Source: Leptobrachium leishanense | Taxonomy: Eukaryota > Chordata > Amphibia > Anura > Megophryidae | Length of the DNA stretch: 64,000 nucleotides | Reading direction: 5' to 3' | Assembly (NCBI GenBank): GCA_009667805.1 | Contig: CM019064.1 | Span: 379,747,120 to 379,811,119 of the forward strand | In this document: positions 11,315 to 23,589 of the stretch, one piece after another | Position numbering within the stretch: the stretch's first letter is position 1 | How the letters are laid out: each line of letters opens with the position of its first letter | Made by a program: the position numbers and the translations under genes | The notes under the pieces: model-generated | The model's input: only the letters and a program-made list of their open reading frames with translations | Database searches by the model: none | Told to the model about the DNA's origin: nothing

Positions 11315-11672
11315 CCTCCCTGACGGTAATCCAGAGTGTGGCTCGGGGGTTAACTTTTTGTACCGAAAGCGGTATCCCCGAGCCACACTCGGGCTGTATA
11401 CTTACATGTCCCTGCGCACCCTCGCTGATCCCCGCCGTCTCCTCCAGCCGCTCGCAAAGTCACACTGCCTGGTTTACTTCTCGCAAGGAGTGAACCAGGA
11501 AGTGTGATGTCACGATCGGCTGCAGCGTGACTGCGGGGACAGCGAGGGAACGCAGGGACATGTAAGTATCGGCCCGAGTGTGGCCCGAGCCACATTTATA
11601 CCACTAGGGGGCCAAAATAAATAGGACCGATTCTGACATATAAAATATGTCAGAATCGGACCGCCAGGGAGG
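11315..11672. mobile_element. piggyBac-like MITE (TTAA target, CCTCCCTG ends)
   Basis: A 358-bp element with inverted ends CCTCCCTGACGG and CCGCCAGGGAGG (11 of 12 bases match). It is flanked on both sides by TTAA (11311-11314, 11673-11676), the target duplicated by piggyBac transposases. The interior holds a palindrome of CCGAGCCACACTCGG type and no transposase. Confidence 0.88.
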
Positions 11673-11676
11673 TTAA

Positions 11677-12272
11677 TAATGAAACAATTTTTGCTTGTTC
11701 TTTTCATACCTTAGCTTAGATATACATATGTGCGAAATAAAATGACATCTCAGATTATGTGTCCATGTAACCTACAAACATTAACCCAGCTCTGAAAAAA
11801 TAAAGCATTTCAAAGCATTATGCAGGTAAATACCAAAGAAATGCAAGTTTATGACCATGAGTTAGTAAACAAATTATGGAAGTCATGTCAGAACTATGAC
11901 TCAAGTTCCCGAAATCTTCCAAATGTGACTCTATATCCTGTATTATGATTAATCTATGTATTTCTTATGCAAGAGCCAGTCTTGATCAACACAATGGGGA
12001 TGTCTGACTGTGACATACTCCTAGGAAAAGGCCCACTTATGCAAGAGAAGTGCTCCTTTTAGGAGTAAGTTAATAAAATGTTGTCTTCTAGCTATTATTA
12101 GAAGAATTTCAAATGCTGAATAGAGTAAAGTAGGCAGTTACATTTCAACATTTGTGTATTTTTTTTTGTACCAATTGCAAGATTGGTATTTCAGCGTAGG
12201 TTACTGCTAGAACATTTTATTCCAAATAATTTCAAAATTAAGGTTAAAAAAAAAAATTGAACATCATGAGGC
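11677..12272. other. No recognisable feature
   Basis: AT-rich sequence without a convincing frame, terminal repeat or known element end. Confidence 0.4.
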
Positions 12273-12276
12273 TTAA

Positions 12277-12357
12277 CTCCCTCACTGCTGAGTCATTGTA
12301 ACCCTGTGTGCTGAGCTAATTTTCACCATATTGTGCTCATGTTTAAATGTGATTTGA
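12277..12357. mobile_element. End fragment of an old TTAA-flanked element
   Basis: CTCCCTCACTGCTGAGTCAT after TTAA is a diverged version of the terminus of the piggyBac-like elements at 29016 and 59018. The sequence GTGTGCTGAGCTAATTTTCACC is shared with 13051-13130. It is truncated where the L2 fragment begins. Confidence 0.5.
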
Positions 12358-13040
12358 AAGCACTAGTCTTCAGGCCTTCAAGAAATCCCTCAAAACGCAT
12401 CTCTTCTACATCACGGATGCAATTCATCCCTATGCTCTACTACTACTCACATGATTAAGGCTGGCGTCGGGACAGTGTATTTGAAGAGCGGAAGGAACGT
12501 CCGTGAGAGTGGGCGTTCCACTCGACGCCCGTCTGGCCACCTCGCTGAGCGCACTTAGTGCGCTCAGCGCTGCAAGGCTCAATCCTTCCATGGAGGATCG
12601 TGCTTTGCAGCTCCGTCAAGGCGCGTCCTGGTGCTTTGATGGAGAGGGCTGCTGCACGGATGCAGAATGGCCGCTGTTGCGTGCGCAATTCATGCACGCG
12701 CAACAGCGTGTGGCTTGCCCCGTCGCAGCGTCTCAATGCTGCGATGGACGCCAGAAGGCACGTCGGTACAGGCGCACATAGTGCGCTCGTCTGACGCCAG
12801 CCTAAAGCCACTTCAGTGGCCCCACCATTCCCAAACCGCTGGCACTCGTGATCCTGACATTCAGTAAAACTCCCCTTGTTTCCTCAACCCCAATCCCTCT
12901 AGACTGTAAGCTCCTATGAGCAGGGCCCTCTACACCACTTGTTTCCATCATGTGTCCGTTTATCTATATATTCTTCCCTTTGGTTATTTTAAAGCGCTGC
13001 AGAAATTGTTGGCGCTATATAAATGATGATAATAATAATA
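12358..13040 (+). mobile_element. LINE-2 3' end, split by a Harbinger-like MITE
   Basis: The first part (12358-12458) encodes an L2 RT C-terminus (LQAFKKSLKTHLFYITDA). The second part (12806-13040) is the L2 3' UTR, including CTCTAGACTGTAAGCTCCTA, and ends TTGGCGCTATATAAATGATGATAATAATAATA, the usual 3' tail of amphibian L2 copies. The two parts are separated by the insertion at 12459-12802. Confidence 0.82.
12459..12802. mobile_element. PIF/Harbinger-like MITE, 344 bp
   Basis: Terminal inverted repeats GGCTGGCGTC and GACGCCAGCC are flanked by TAA on both sides (12456-12458, 12803-12805), fitting the TWA duplication of PIF/Harbinger transposases. The GC-rich interior has several short palindromes. 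Open frames inside are composition artefacts. Confidence 0.75.
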
Positions 13041-13504
13041 CTTTATTTAACTCCTTTGCTGGTGGGCCATTTAAAATACTGTGTGCTGAGCTCATTTTGA
13101 CCATTTAGTGCTCATGTCCAACCATATTTTGAAGTCATGTTTTATTATAAAGCCCAGACAAATAATATATTATTTTTTTCAGTGCACTCAGTAGATTCAA
13201 AATATAATCTATATGTATTCATCATGACGCGTCCGAATGCTATATCAATTTTTTTTTAAAAATAAATAAAATTTCCATTCAGATTTCAATCATTTACAGC
13301 ATGTAAAATATTTTTTTTTTACAATTTTCGCATCAAAACGTTTTGTGGATTTATATTCTATGGGGTACTCTTGTTAAACAAAACTAGAAATGGGAATCTG
13401 TTACTGTATTTTTTCTGAGAGAATATGCAATTTTAACCAAAACTGAAAAAAAAAATTTTTAGCTTGTATTTTGGAGGATTGTTTTTTATGAATAATATAA
13501 CCAT

Positions 13505-13686
13505 CAGGGTTATACAGAGGGAGGTGAAAACCAGGAGAATTGGCAGGAGAAGAGAACAATCTAGACCAAATAGCTGATTTGGAAAGTGAGATAAATGGGC
13601 GAATTTTTCTGGTTTGGCTATTTTGACCTAGAATTTTCACTTCTCCAGTCATTCTCCTGGTTTTCACCGCTCTCTGAATAACCCTG
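13505..13686. mobile_element. MITE with CAGGGTTAT ends and CAT duplication
   Basis: A 182-bp element whose ends are near-complementary over about 35 bases (CAGGGTTATACAGAGGGAGG and CCGCTCTCTGAATAACCCTG, continuing into AAAACCAGGAGAAT). It is flanked by CAT on both sides (13502-13504, 13687-13689). The outer nine bases match the MITEs at 21407 and 22656. Confidence 0.78.
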
Positions 13687-13764
13687 CATGTATAAAACAC
13701 TGATCTTGCTCATGGCAAGGCATATGAGAAGGGGAGTAACGGCAGAGGTATTGCTAATTTTATA

Positions 13765-13844
13765 CACTATATTGCCAAAAGTATTCGCTCACCTATCCAT
13801 ATGCGAGTCAAGGCAGGTGAGCGAATACTTTTGGCAATATAGTG
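13765..13844. mobile_element. 80-bp Tc1/mariner MITE
   Basis: It consists almost entirely of two inverted copies of CACTATATTGCCAAAAGTAT with a short spacer, flanked by TA on both sides. The terminus is that of a widespread Tc1 family in fish and amphibians (recall). Confidence 0.88.
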
Positions 13845-14010
13845 TATGTGACACATGGACTATGGCATTGCTTTGGAACAAAAAAAAATGCAATTATTTT
13901 TTTTACCATTAACATTTTACATGGTCATGTTTGGTACCATTAGAAAGGTCAGACTCTGACCTATCCAATGGCACCTAACTTGACTTTGTGGGGTTTAAAG
14001 ACTGAAGATG

Positions 14011-14621
14011 CAGGGGTCCAAATGTCTCCCGTTCTCCTTGCAGCAGTGCGACATCTTGTGTTTTAGATGAACCAATGCGAAATAACGTATTGCGCCATCA
14101 CCTCCACATTTGGTCTCAGTGTGGGAAATGAGAAGGTGAGTTAGCGCAGTTGCATTGTCTGCTTTAGAAGTAAAAGTACATAATGCCGCTGCCTTAGAAC
14201 TGAGAAGAAAAAAGTACATTTGGCACTTTTTAATCTACCATTTTGATTTGACATGACATATTCAAATAGTAATGATATATTTTAACTCTGCTGAGTCTGC
14301 TGGATAAAAAGATATATAATCTGCCTTGGTCTTTAAGCTGTTGACTGCAGACTATGCGCTGAGCACGTCCTCCAGATGCCCTCTTGAATGCAGAGGACGT
14401 TGTCAGCAGGTTATTGAAGTCTCACTTCTTGGCACCGAAATTAACACTGATCGCAGACTTCTCCCACAGGGGGCTGACATCTCGGATGTCAGTCCTGCCT
14501 GCGGGACCTTCCTTCGCCCACTAACATCATCACGCCTATGCACGATGTTGTCAGAAAGAGGAATTTAGGGGGAATTCCCTAACAAAAAAACATTATGCTT
14601 CATTACAACTAGGGATGCAAC
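14011..14621. other. Mostly unassigned; possible TTAA-element fragment
   Basis: No gene is visible. At 14332-14400, TTAAGCTGTTGACTGCAGAC then ATGCGCTGAGCACGTCC resembles the left end of the piggyBac-like element at 59018, and GGCTGACATCTCGGATGTCAG near 14472 matches that element's interior. It is probably a diverged relative. Confidence 0.4.
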
Positions 14622-15475
14622 CAGGGCCGGCCCAAGCCACTGTGCTGCCTGGAGCGATGGATGAAATGCTCCCACCCCCCAAAAAAAAGAAAAACACATG
14701 ACATGTATGAGCATATCACAGAGCTCCACAACAATAAACCTCACGCTCAAACACACCGCACATTACTGTGAGTTTCATTACTGTGGAGCTCTGTGATACG
14801 CTCATACACACCGCACATAACTGTATCACAGAGCTCCATACTAATGAAACTCAGTAATGTGCGGTGTGTACAAGCGTATAACAGAGCTCCATATATTACT
14901 ACATATATACAGTCTCATTCTCTATATTTATATACACAGACCTCAGATACATGTATACCCAGAAAGACCCCAGATAATACATGTATACCCATAGAGACCC
15001 CTGATACATGTATACCGAGAAAGACCCCTGATACATGTATACCCATAGAGACCAGATATACGTTACCTGGTCCGGTCGGCAGGGGAGGGGCACAGAAGCC
15101 CGGGCAGAGTTTGGTAGCAGGAACGGATTTGCCACGTGATTCCGCCCGGAAAGGTGATGATTTACAGCGGCTGGAGGCTCAGGATCCGGGGGGGGACACG
15201 GGGCGAGCAGAGACTCCACGAGGCTTCCCCCTGACACACCAGAATGCTGCAGAATGAGATCCAGCCTGCCCACACATGCCTTAATCTGGCTCACACTTTC
15301 CCACTCCTGGCTGGCCATGTGTGTGTCTGTGGGGTCGGCGGCCACTGTGCCGGCATCCAAGAGATTCCGATGTGGTGGCGGCACGATAAGTGAATAGTGA
15401 GGCAGCAAACAAATTGCCAAAAGTGTGCCGCTTGGTGCGGTTGCTCTAAACCGCTCCATTGTTGGACCGGCCCTG
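14622..15475. mobile_element. Non-autonomous hAT-like element, 854 bp
   Basis: Ends CAGGGCCGGCCCAA and TTGGACCGGCCCTG are inverted repeats (13 of 14). The flanks are GATGCAAC and GATGCGCC (14614-14621, 15476-15483), an 8-bp duplication with two changes. Inside lie a minisatellite made of inverted copies of ATCACAGAGCTCC units (14705-14890) and a ~33-bp tandem repeat, GATACATGTATACCCA, with about four units (14945-15060). No transposase is present. Confidence 0.82.
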
Positions 15476-15483
15476 GATGCGCC

Positions 15484-16621
15484 TTTACTAATTTATTAAA
15501 ACCGAGTACCGAAACTTCTATTTAACGTCATGTGACCGCTTTCCAATAAATAATTTAGGATTTTTGCTAAATGCTTGTCCAGTTTATGTTAATATTGAAA
15601 TAGTTTGCATTGCTTCAGAATAAGACCAGATTGAGTATAGATGAAGGTACTTTTGAAGACCGGGTATACGCGATTGTGGTAGTGAAGGAGTTAAACGTTT
15701 GAGATGATTAATTATGCAAGAGAGGAAAAAGATTTAACATACTGTACCGATGGCAACTTCTCTGACTTTATATTCTCGTGATATTTGTGCCGTCACCTCA
15801 TGAACTGCGACTGCTTGTTCCCTTTTCACTTGAATGTGACATATGACAGGATTTAACAGGATGTCATAAAAGAAAATTAGCAGCATAAATGTTTCACAAT
15901 ATATTTTACAAGCTATGGAAAGTTGGAAAATTAAAGCCACAAAAGAAAGCCAAGAATGTTGACTTATTGAAGACTGTGAAATGTTGTATTTACAAAAAGG
16001 TTAAAAAAACAAACAGATAAATTAGACCGAACAATGTTTCCAATTTAATTTTATGAGCTCACGAATACTAAACTTAAAAATTAAAAAACAAAGCAATTTC
16101 AAGAATAATGGAGGGTATTTAGAGAATATGGGAGGCTACAAAAGAGGTCTTCTTCAAAAATCTTAAAACAATGAGATGAAATGTATGTGTTGTCCAGGCA
16201 TATCCATGAAGCATAGAAAATAAAAAAACTGTTCCATGCTCTACTCTCATCCACTCCCATCACTATTAGGCAGCATTGTGCACTGTTCGTATTCAGCCAA
16301 AATTTTATATTAGAACATTTTATGCTTTGTAGAGGCATATATTTAACAATATATTTTCACATTCTAGAGTTTTGTGAATCTGGACATCGTTCAGGCAGGT
16401 GTGTTTGATAAGAAATGACCCATTTATAAAATTTGAGAGCATCACAAGAAGCTGTCTTTGAAACAAATTATGGGATTCCCTTTGCTTGGCTTGCCAGTTT
16501 CTCATTGCAAGCAACACACTTAGAATATGGTACACAATTATAACAATGCAAAACACTTACTAACGGTTTCAACTGGGTCTAACAGCTTTCAATTAGGAAA
16601 ACACTAACATCTCAGGAGGGA
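15484..16621. other. No recognisable feature
   Basis: AT-rich sequence with no coding match, inverted repeat or tail that I can identify on either strand. Confidence 0.45.
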
Positions 16622-16902
16622 CTAGGGACGAGCTGTTCGGTTCGATCTGTTCGGAGTTGGCATCGAACATCGGCTGTTCGCCGAACTCCGAACATTTCCG
16701 AGTGTTCGGTTCGAGTTCGCCCACAATGGACCACAATGCACTTTTCCACTGGCCTGAAGCTTGTAATTGGCTACAGCTTTTCACCTGACCACAGGTAAGG
16801 TGCAAGACAGGTGCAAGAAGACTATGCCAATCATGGCTCAGAGTCCTGATTGGGCAAATTTTGCCCAATCATGGGCTCACAGAGCTAAATCCCGCAGCAC
16901 AC

Positions 16903-16910
16903 TATATAAG
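16903..16910 (+). promoter_or_regulatory. Candidate TATA box of the hAT transposon
   Basis: TATATAAG within CACACTATATAAGGCTTCACA lies about 280 bp inside the hAT left end and upstream of the transposase sequence. Placement and context fit a transposase promoter; function is inferred. Confidence 0.5.
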
Positions 16911-16969
16911 GCTTCACACAGCCCCAGCACGTGTTTTTTGAGAGGAGATTGTTCTCTTAGTGTGTCTTC

Positions 16970-17400
16970 TCAGTGCCAGCAGCTATTGGGGGTCTCACTT
17001 CTACAAGATTTCTGGGAATTGTTGTAATCTGTTTGTTCTCACTGCCAGCAGCTATTGGGGGGTCTCACTTGTACAAAATATCTGGGAATTGTTGTAATCT
17101 GTGTGTTCTCACTGCCAGCAGCTATTGAGGGGGTCTCACTTCTACAAGATATCTGGGAATTGTAATCTGTATCTTGTCACTGCCACCCATCAGGGTGTCT
17201 CACTGATTTATAGGAGGTTTCTGGGAATTGTAATCTGTGTTTTGTCACTGTTGCCAGCTATCAGGGGGTCCTATCAGGGGGTCTCACAGACTTGTAGCAG
17301 ATTTCTGCAAATTTTAATCTGTGTCTTGTAACTGGCTGCCAGCTATCAGGGTGTCTCACTGAGTTATACCAGAGTTCTGGAAATTTTTAATCTAGATAAC
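16970..17400. repeat. Minisatellite, ~70-bp unit, about six copies
   Basis: Units share TGCCAGCAGCTATTGGGGG, GTCTCACTTCTACAAGAT and TCTGGGAATTGTTGTAATCTG. The first three are alike and later ones more diverged (GCCAGCTATCAGGGTGTCTC). It belongs to the 5' region of the hAT element. Confidence 0.8.
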
Positions 17401-17469
17401 ACAGTTGAATCAGAGTTCTGCATATCTCCAATTTTTATACCATAATCGAATCAGAGTTCTGTATATCTT

Positions 17470-17957
17470 TGTTAGATTTTAATTTCCTGTAAATATAATA
17501 AATATTTAGTCTTAAAAAGCCGGTTCTTATAAATGGGCTGTGAAATTCCCCCCCTCCATTTTTGTTAGTGTCAATACTGCATAGACCGTTGTTCCTTCTA
17601 TAGGATATGAGCTGTGGCCGATTTCCTGTTATGTTCAGTGCAGGAAAATGTGCGCAGAAGCGGGAAGATGGGAAAAGGGTCTCGTGAACCATATATGGTA
17701 GTAAGTTAACTGAGTGGCTAAACTTTGATGTTGTAATGTATCTGTACACTGATTGGCTATAAATTCTGTGTATTTTAATAAATAGATCTGGCTTAACGAG
17801 GAAAGCTAGACTTCTGAGAAAGACCAATACAGTTTTGTGATTGATTCTTTTTGGGGGTCTCCGCCATGGCGTAGCGCAGCTCTTACTTTGGTTTTGATAT
17901 ATAAGAAGAAACTTGGAAAAGGTTTATGGTAATTATAATGAAAAATAGAATTTTTCA
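17470..17957 (+). repeat. 5' LTR of the non-coding LTR retrotransposon
   Basis: It begins TGTTAGATTTTAATTTCC and ends GAATTTTTCA. It has an ATTGG box and TATAAA (17758-17763), with AATAAA close behind (17777-17782), so the polyadenylation signal would lie at the end of U3. It differs from 23874-24360 mainly in the length of a C run near 17550. Confidence 0.9.
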
Positions 17958-20900
17958 GTTGTTGTCTGAAGTGGGATTTGCCATTCAGATGTATCCTTAT
18001 ATTTAAGTGTATCTTTACATTTGAATGTATCCTTACATTTGCTTGTTCAGATTTTGCGAACTTGCCTCCAGGCTTGGTTTTTGTTTATTTTCCTTGAAGT
18101 TAAAGCTATGGTTCAGAGCTTGTTGATTTTTTTTTTTTGGTGCAAGGTTGGACTCTTTGTCTTGGTTTGTTTTTGTCATTTTATGTATTGTAGTAAAGGA
18201 AAATCGTTTGAGGACCTCACGTGTGTTTGAACTCGCCCGCTGTGTTGAGTATTTGAATATGCTGGAAATTGAACTCATAAAAAAAGGAACGAGATGTTTC
18301 TAGTTGTTTTGTCTCCGTTCTGTGTCTATCTTGTACTTCAATTCTGGTGTTTCTGGGTCGTCCATATCTTGTAATTGTGAGAATTTTATTTTAACTGATT
18401 AGATTTTCTTCTTATATATCAACTGATTTAATCTCCCATTGAGAGACAGTTTTTTTTCCTCTTAATTTTTTATTTTTATTTTCTTGCGCGCTGCTGCCAT
18501 TTTTTTCTTTATTTTTTTGCTGCATGTGTTTGCGCGCTGATTCTAAAGGATTTGCTAACTGTTTTTTCTTTCAGATTGCATGTTTGTTTTTGTTTGTTTC
18601 TGGCCATTGATTGCGTCTGTTTATTTAAATGTTTGTCTTTACTAACTATTAATGTATGTGTTTATCTTTGATGTTTTGTATTTCGTAGTTTTGATATTAT
18701 GTTTTTTATATGTAATTTATGTATAGGGACTGCTTTTCGTAAACCAGGTTGCTTTGTTTCTGTGTCATTACTGCCTTGCCTCGTGTAAAAAAAAAAAAAA
18801 AAGCACAGGAAATGGAGACAATAGGGCTTTACTTTTACAGTGACTTTCAAAAGCGCCTGCTAACTTTTTTTCTCTTTCTCATACATTCATTTTTTCTCTC
18901 TTTGTTCTTTTTTTATTTAATTTAAAAAAAAAACTTTATTTGTAATGTATAATGTTATTATGTGTTTGTATAAGGATTTTTTTTCTTTGAATGCTAGTAG
19001 TCTTTTAGCAGTGCAAGTTGGATAATGGAATATGTAGTTATTTTTGTTCTTCTGTGAGTATCTATTTGGGATAATTGAACAGTATATACAAATGACATGT
19101 GTCTAATGCCTTGAAAGACTGTAGTAGCAGTTGAATTCTGGAGCTGTTAGTGCTTTATAAAACTGTAACTGTTGTGGAATTGGGCGCGGTTTGAGTGCTT
19201 CGGCGTGCGTACAGTAGTGGAACAAAAGAAAGTAATTATGGGAGCTGGATTTACAGTAAATGGATTATAAATTGATGTATGATATATATATAAAAAATTA
19301 GTGTATCAAGGTGATGGGCTCAAAGTTGTACATTTTCCCAAGAGAGGCGTGGTCGGTTATTTTCCTCTGGTCTTTGTTTGAGTCCAGCACTAAGGGATTG
19401 ACCGCACCTTAATATAGGTTATATGTTTTGCCAAAATGGCTGACTGAGATCATTTACAGTGTTTGTAACTTGTATAATGGAATATATATATGTAGGTTCA
19501 TGTTTAGTTGTTTGGAATCTAAGAGGATGAAGTGATATAAAGCTGAAGGATTTGAGTGAAAGTTTAAAGGAAAGCGCCTACAGGTTTAGTAGCGCTGTAC
19601 AAAGGAATTTAGGCAGATTTCAAATGAGAGAAGGTGGTTTTTTGGTTTTATCTTAGTTGACTAAGGGAGATGGAAGGTTGTAGTTTGGTATCTGAGTATT
19701 GTTTGATTGTTTTCTTTTTCTGCAGTGGTAGCCAGATGTCTAGTTTTATTTTTTTTTGCTGTCTGTTTTTGTCTTTTGGTGTGAAGTGCAATAGCGTATA
19801 ACTGGGCCCCCATTGAATATTCTTGGAGGGAATAAAACAGGTTGTAAAATAGCTGCACAAACACCTCACGTTTGAATGTTTGTTTTTAACCAATATCCTT
19901 AATAAAGATTATTGATGTTTATTAATAATCTTTTTCTCTGAGTTTCCTCTGAGAACTTTGTGCTAATTAACGCGTCAAGTTTTAAACATGCCCTTCTATA
20001 CTTTCTTTCCCAGTTCATGATATTTTTGTTGTGGTTTTTTTTGTTTGAATTGAAGTTCATATTCTTTTCCTAGTCTCCTCCATTTTGTCTCACTCATGAC
20101 CCCTCCTCTCCTCCATTTTTTTTCTCTCTCATGACCACTCCTTTTCTTTGTGTCCAAAAATGTGTTGCATTTTTTTCTCCATTTTAAAAGTATTTTAATC
20201 ATATGAATTTTAAAGTTTTTGACAGTTAATAATACATTTTTTTCCCAAGTTTTTACTTTAGGTGAACATTACCCATGCATGCCAACTTTGCTCAAGCTAG
20301 ATGGAAGATTATGTGATACCAATATTGATAAAGATGTTGGAATTGAAGGAAATTTACTCAAACACATTATCATTTCACATTGCAATGTTACATCAACCGG
20401 ATAATAAGGAATTATCAGACACCAGGCAATAAAACAATCTAATTATCGACAACTCATCAATAAATCATGCTATTTATAGAAGATCATTGATTTGGAAATA
20501 CAACTTAAGACATGTCAAAACTGTTATTTTCAACCAATAAGACAGAAGACAAAGAAAGAAGATAATGTATTTTTATATTCTGATGTCGTCTAAGTAATAA
20601 TTATTTTGTGTCTTTTATTATTTTATATTTTATTATTTTTGTTGTTTAGTTACAATCAATATTGTTCAAAATTCCCTGACACATTTAGGATTATTGAAGA
20701 TCACATCCAATTAAAATTAGAGTTCATTAATGTATTTAGGAACATATAATTTAATGCATTTGCATAAACACGTTTCATGACATATATAGTGGTAAATGGA
20801 AAGTTCTGATCCAGTAAAATTAATGCGGTTTTTATTTTTTTTATTTTTATTTCATTTGAGGATTGGTGTGTTTTATAAACACCAGGTTTGTTTTAAAACA

Positions 20901-21403
20901 CCGAACAAGACTGAATAGGATAGTAATTAAATATTTTTTTTTGATATTTAAAATGGGTGGAATATGCACTTCGGCTATTTCCCTTTTGAGCCAAAGTTGC
21001 GTATATATATATTTTTCTCTAACAATGAGTCAGAAGTAGTATAATTTTTTTCCCGTGGCGTGAGGCCGATAGGCTTTGCAGGGAAATTTTAAAATTTATT
21101 ATCTGTGTCTCTTCTTGTGTAAATTAACATTTTTATTGTTTTCGTGCATTTGAGAGTGACAATGAATGAATGGATGTATATGATTAGCGGGGTATACCAT
21201 ATTTTCTTTTCTTTTTTATTTTCTTTATTGTTGCTAAAACCATATCACATCATCAAGAAACCTGACAGTCACAATGACTGCATATGGAACGAATCGTGGA
21301 CATTTTGTGTCAAGGTCAAAGGTCACAGGTAATAAGCAACCAGCGCAAAGAGACAGCTTGTTCAGGAGTCCCTATGGTGGGAGCTCTGATGACATTCAAT
21401 GAT
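17958..21403. other. AT-rich non-coding interior of the LTR element
   Basis: Long T- and A-runs and short scattered frames only. The start (GTTGTTGTCTGAAGTGGG) gives no confident match to a tRNA 3' end, so no primer binding site is called. No RNA gene is recognised. Confidence 0.6.
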
Positions 21404-21406
21404 TAT

Positions 21407-22307
21407 CAGGGTTATCCAAAGAGATTCGAATTGCTTGAGAAAGGTAACCGAACGCTGAAAATCAGGGTTCGGTTACCTTTCCTGGCCATTCGGCTATCCA
21501 GAGAGCAGGCAATTCGCCAAATCCTGTCGAATTGCCTGCACATACGGTGCCTGTTCGGTCCCTGTTCGAGGGCAGTGAAATCCCCATCAAAAAGCACTGC
21601 TTCGGCTATTCAGAGAACACACCAGCAGTGAAAGGTTCCCCTAATGCCCTGCCATTCGGTGGTTTAATTCGGCAAATTTATTCAGGAGAATCCCATAGAC
21701 TTCAATGTTAAAAATATTCCCGTTTTAATTCAATATCTAATAAACCGTTCATTATAAAATACTGCAGCAAAAAGTCTCTTTATTTATAGATTTTTTAGGA
21801 TACTTTAAGCATTTTTCTGAATTTTTAAAAAAAAATTAAAAGTCCGATTTTTTTTTTTTTTTTTTTTTCAGTTTGCTTATTTTTTTTGTAACAGCCCTCT
21901 TTATTATCATTCCCTGGACCTCCTGTGAAAATTTCAGACATTTTCGCTCAGTAGTTTCTTTGCAAACAGCGTTTCTTTTTCCCAGATTCATACAAATGGT
22001 TTTTCTAATTTATTCACTGCCTCCTCTACGTCACAGCTGCTTCGGCTCTGTGTGATTCGGCTCCTTTTCGGCTCCTGTTCGGCTCCTCTTCGAAGGTTAA
22101 TCCAGATGTTTTTGCTTGTTTTCATAGTGCATTCGGTTAGTTGTCGTCAGGTTTTCGGCAGCTTTTCCCTGCAATTCGGGGACCCTGTGGTACTTGCTGA
22201 ATACACCGCAGGGTCACCGAAATGCAATCGGCAAAAGGAACCGAATTGAAGAGAACGAAAAGTCACCGAACGTGCGGTGACTTTTCGAATCTCTTTGGAT
22301 AACCCTG
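21407..22307. mobile_element. MITE copy A, CAGGGTTATCC ends, TAT duplication
   Basis: A 901-bp element with inverted ends CAGGGTTATCCAAAGAGAT and ATCTCTTTGGATAACCCTG, flanked by TAT on both sides (21404-21406, 22308-22310). The interior is AT-rich with TTCGGCTCC tandem units near 22036-22090. No transposase is visible. Confidence 0.85.
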
Positions 22308-22310
22308 TAT

Positions 22311-22652
22311 GCGTCTCAAGCTGGGATGTTGAAAAAAAAGACCACACCCTGATCTCGCACTGTGGACTATGGTATTAGATTATGGAATATTATTTTTTTT
22401 ATTTAATCCCCTAGATACGTGTGAGAAAGGATTGGATTTATGAAAATGAGAATGTATTTCTTGAGTGTGTGTATGAAGGCAGGTGTATGCGTTTTGTGGA
22501 GTGAAGCTGAACATAGGAAAACACACTGATATAGATCTGACTCATGTTGATTTATTAGATAAATGAACTTTTACATTCAAGTTATTATACTTTTCTTGTT
22601 CGGTGAATTATATTTTGGGAAATTGGAATAAATAGTTATTTAATGTCTAGAT
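22311..22652. other. LTR-element interior between the two MITEs
   Basis: Non-coding AT-rich sequence with no recognised feature. It is the original interior of the LTR element. Confidence 0.5.
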
Positions 22653-22655
22653 TAG

Positions 22656-23589
22656 CAGGGTTATCCAAAGAGATCCGAATTGCTTGAGAAAGGTAACCGA
22701 ATGCTGAAAATCAGCGTTCGGTTGCCTTTCCTGGCCATTCGGCTATCCAGAGAGCAGGCAATTCGCCAAATCCTGGCGAATTGCCTGAACATACGGTGCC
22801 TGTTCGGTTCCTGTTCGAGGGCAGTGAAATCCCCATGAAAAAGCACTGCTTCGGCTATTCAGAGCACACAAACCAGCAGTGAAAGGTTCCCCTAATACCC
22901 TGCCATTCGGTGGTTTCATTCGGCAAATTTATTCAGGAGAATCCCATAGACTTCAATGTTAAAAATATTCCCGTTTTAATTCAATATCTAATAAACCGTT
23001 CATTATAAAATTCTGCAGCAAAAAGTCTCTGTATTTATAGATTTTTTAGGATACTTTAAGCATTTTTCAGATTTTTTTTTTTTTTTTAAAAAGTCCGATT
23101 TTTTTTTTTTTTTTTTTTTCAGTTTACTTATTTTTTTTGTAACAGCCCTCTTTATTATCATTCCCTGGACCTCCTGTGAAAATTTCAGACATTTTCGCTC
23201 AGTAGTTTCTTTGCAAACAGCGTTTCTTTTTCCCAGATTCATACAAATGTTTTTTCTAATTTATTCACTGCCTCCCCTATGTCACAGCTGCTTCGGCTCT
23301 GTGTGATTCGGCTCCTTTTCGGCTCCTTTTCGGCTCCTGTTCGGCTCCTGTTCGGCTCCTGTTCGGCTTTTTCGAAGCTTAATCCAGATGTTTTTGCTTG
23401 TTTTCAGCGTGCATTCGGTTAGTTTTCGTCAGGTTTGCGGCAGCTTTTCCCTGCAATTCGGGGACCCTGTGGTGTTTGCTGAATACACCGCAGGGTCACC
23501 GAAATGGGATCGGCAAAAGGAACCGAATTGAAGAGAACGAAAAGTCACCGAACGTGCGGTGACTTTTCGAATCTCTTTGGATAACCCTG
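22656..23589. mobile_element. MITE copy B, CAGGGTTATCC ends, TAG duplication
   Basis: A 934-bp close relative of copy A in the same orientation, with its own duplication TAG (22653-22655, 23590-23592), so it is an independent insertion rather than a segmental duplication. The TTCGGCTCC tandem (23290-23375) has more units than in copy A. Confidence 0.86.

Larger units (their letters stand above)
13051..14010. mobile_element. Degenerate piggyBac-like element with two nested MITEs
   Basis: It starts after TTAA with CTCCTTTGCTGGTGGG, a diverged form of the end at 29016. Near 13920-13970 the sequence (ATGGTCATGTTTGGTACC, then GGTCAGACTCTGACC) parallels 29570-29630 of the younger copy. It was later entered by the elements at 13505-13686 and 13765-13844. 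The right end is unclear. Confidence 0.45.

Noticed and set aside
12503..12867. Cluster of overlapping frames on both strands
   Set aside because: All fall in the GC-rich 344-bp Harbinger-like MITE; no conserved domain.
22656..23589. Tandem segmental duplication of 21407-22307
   Set aside because: Each copy has precise inverted ends and its own 3-bp duplication, so two insertions explain it better.
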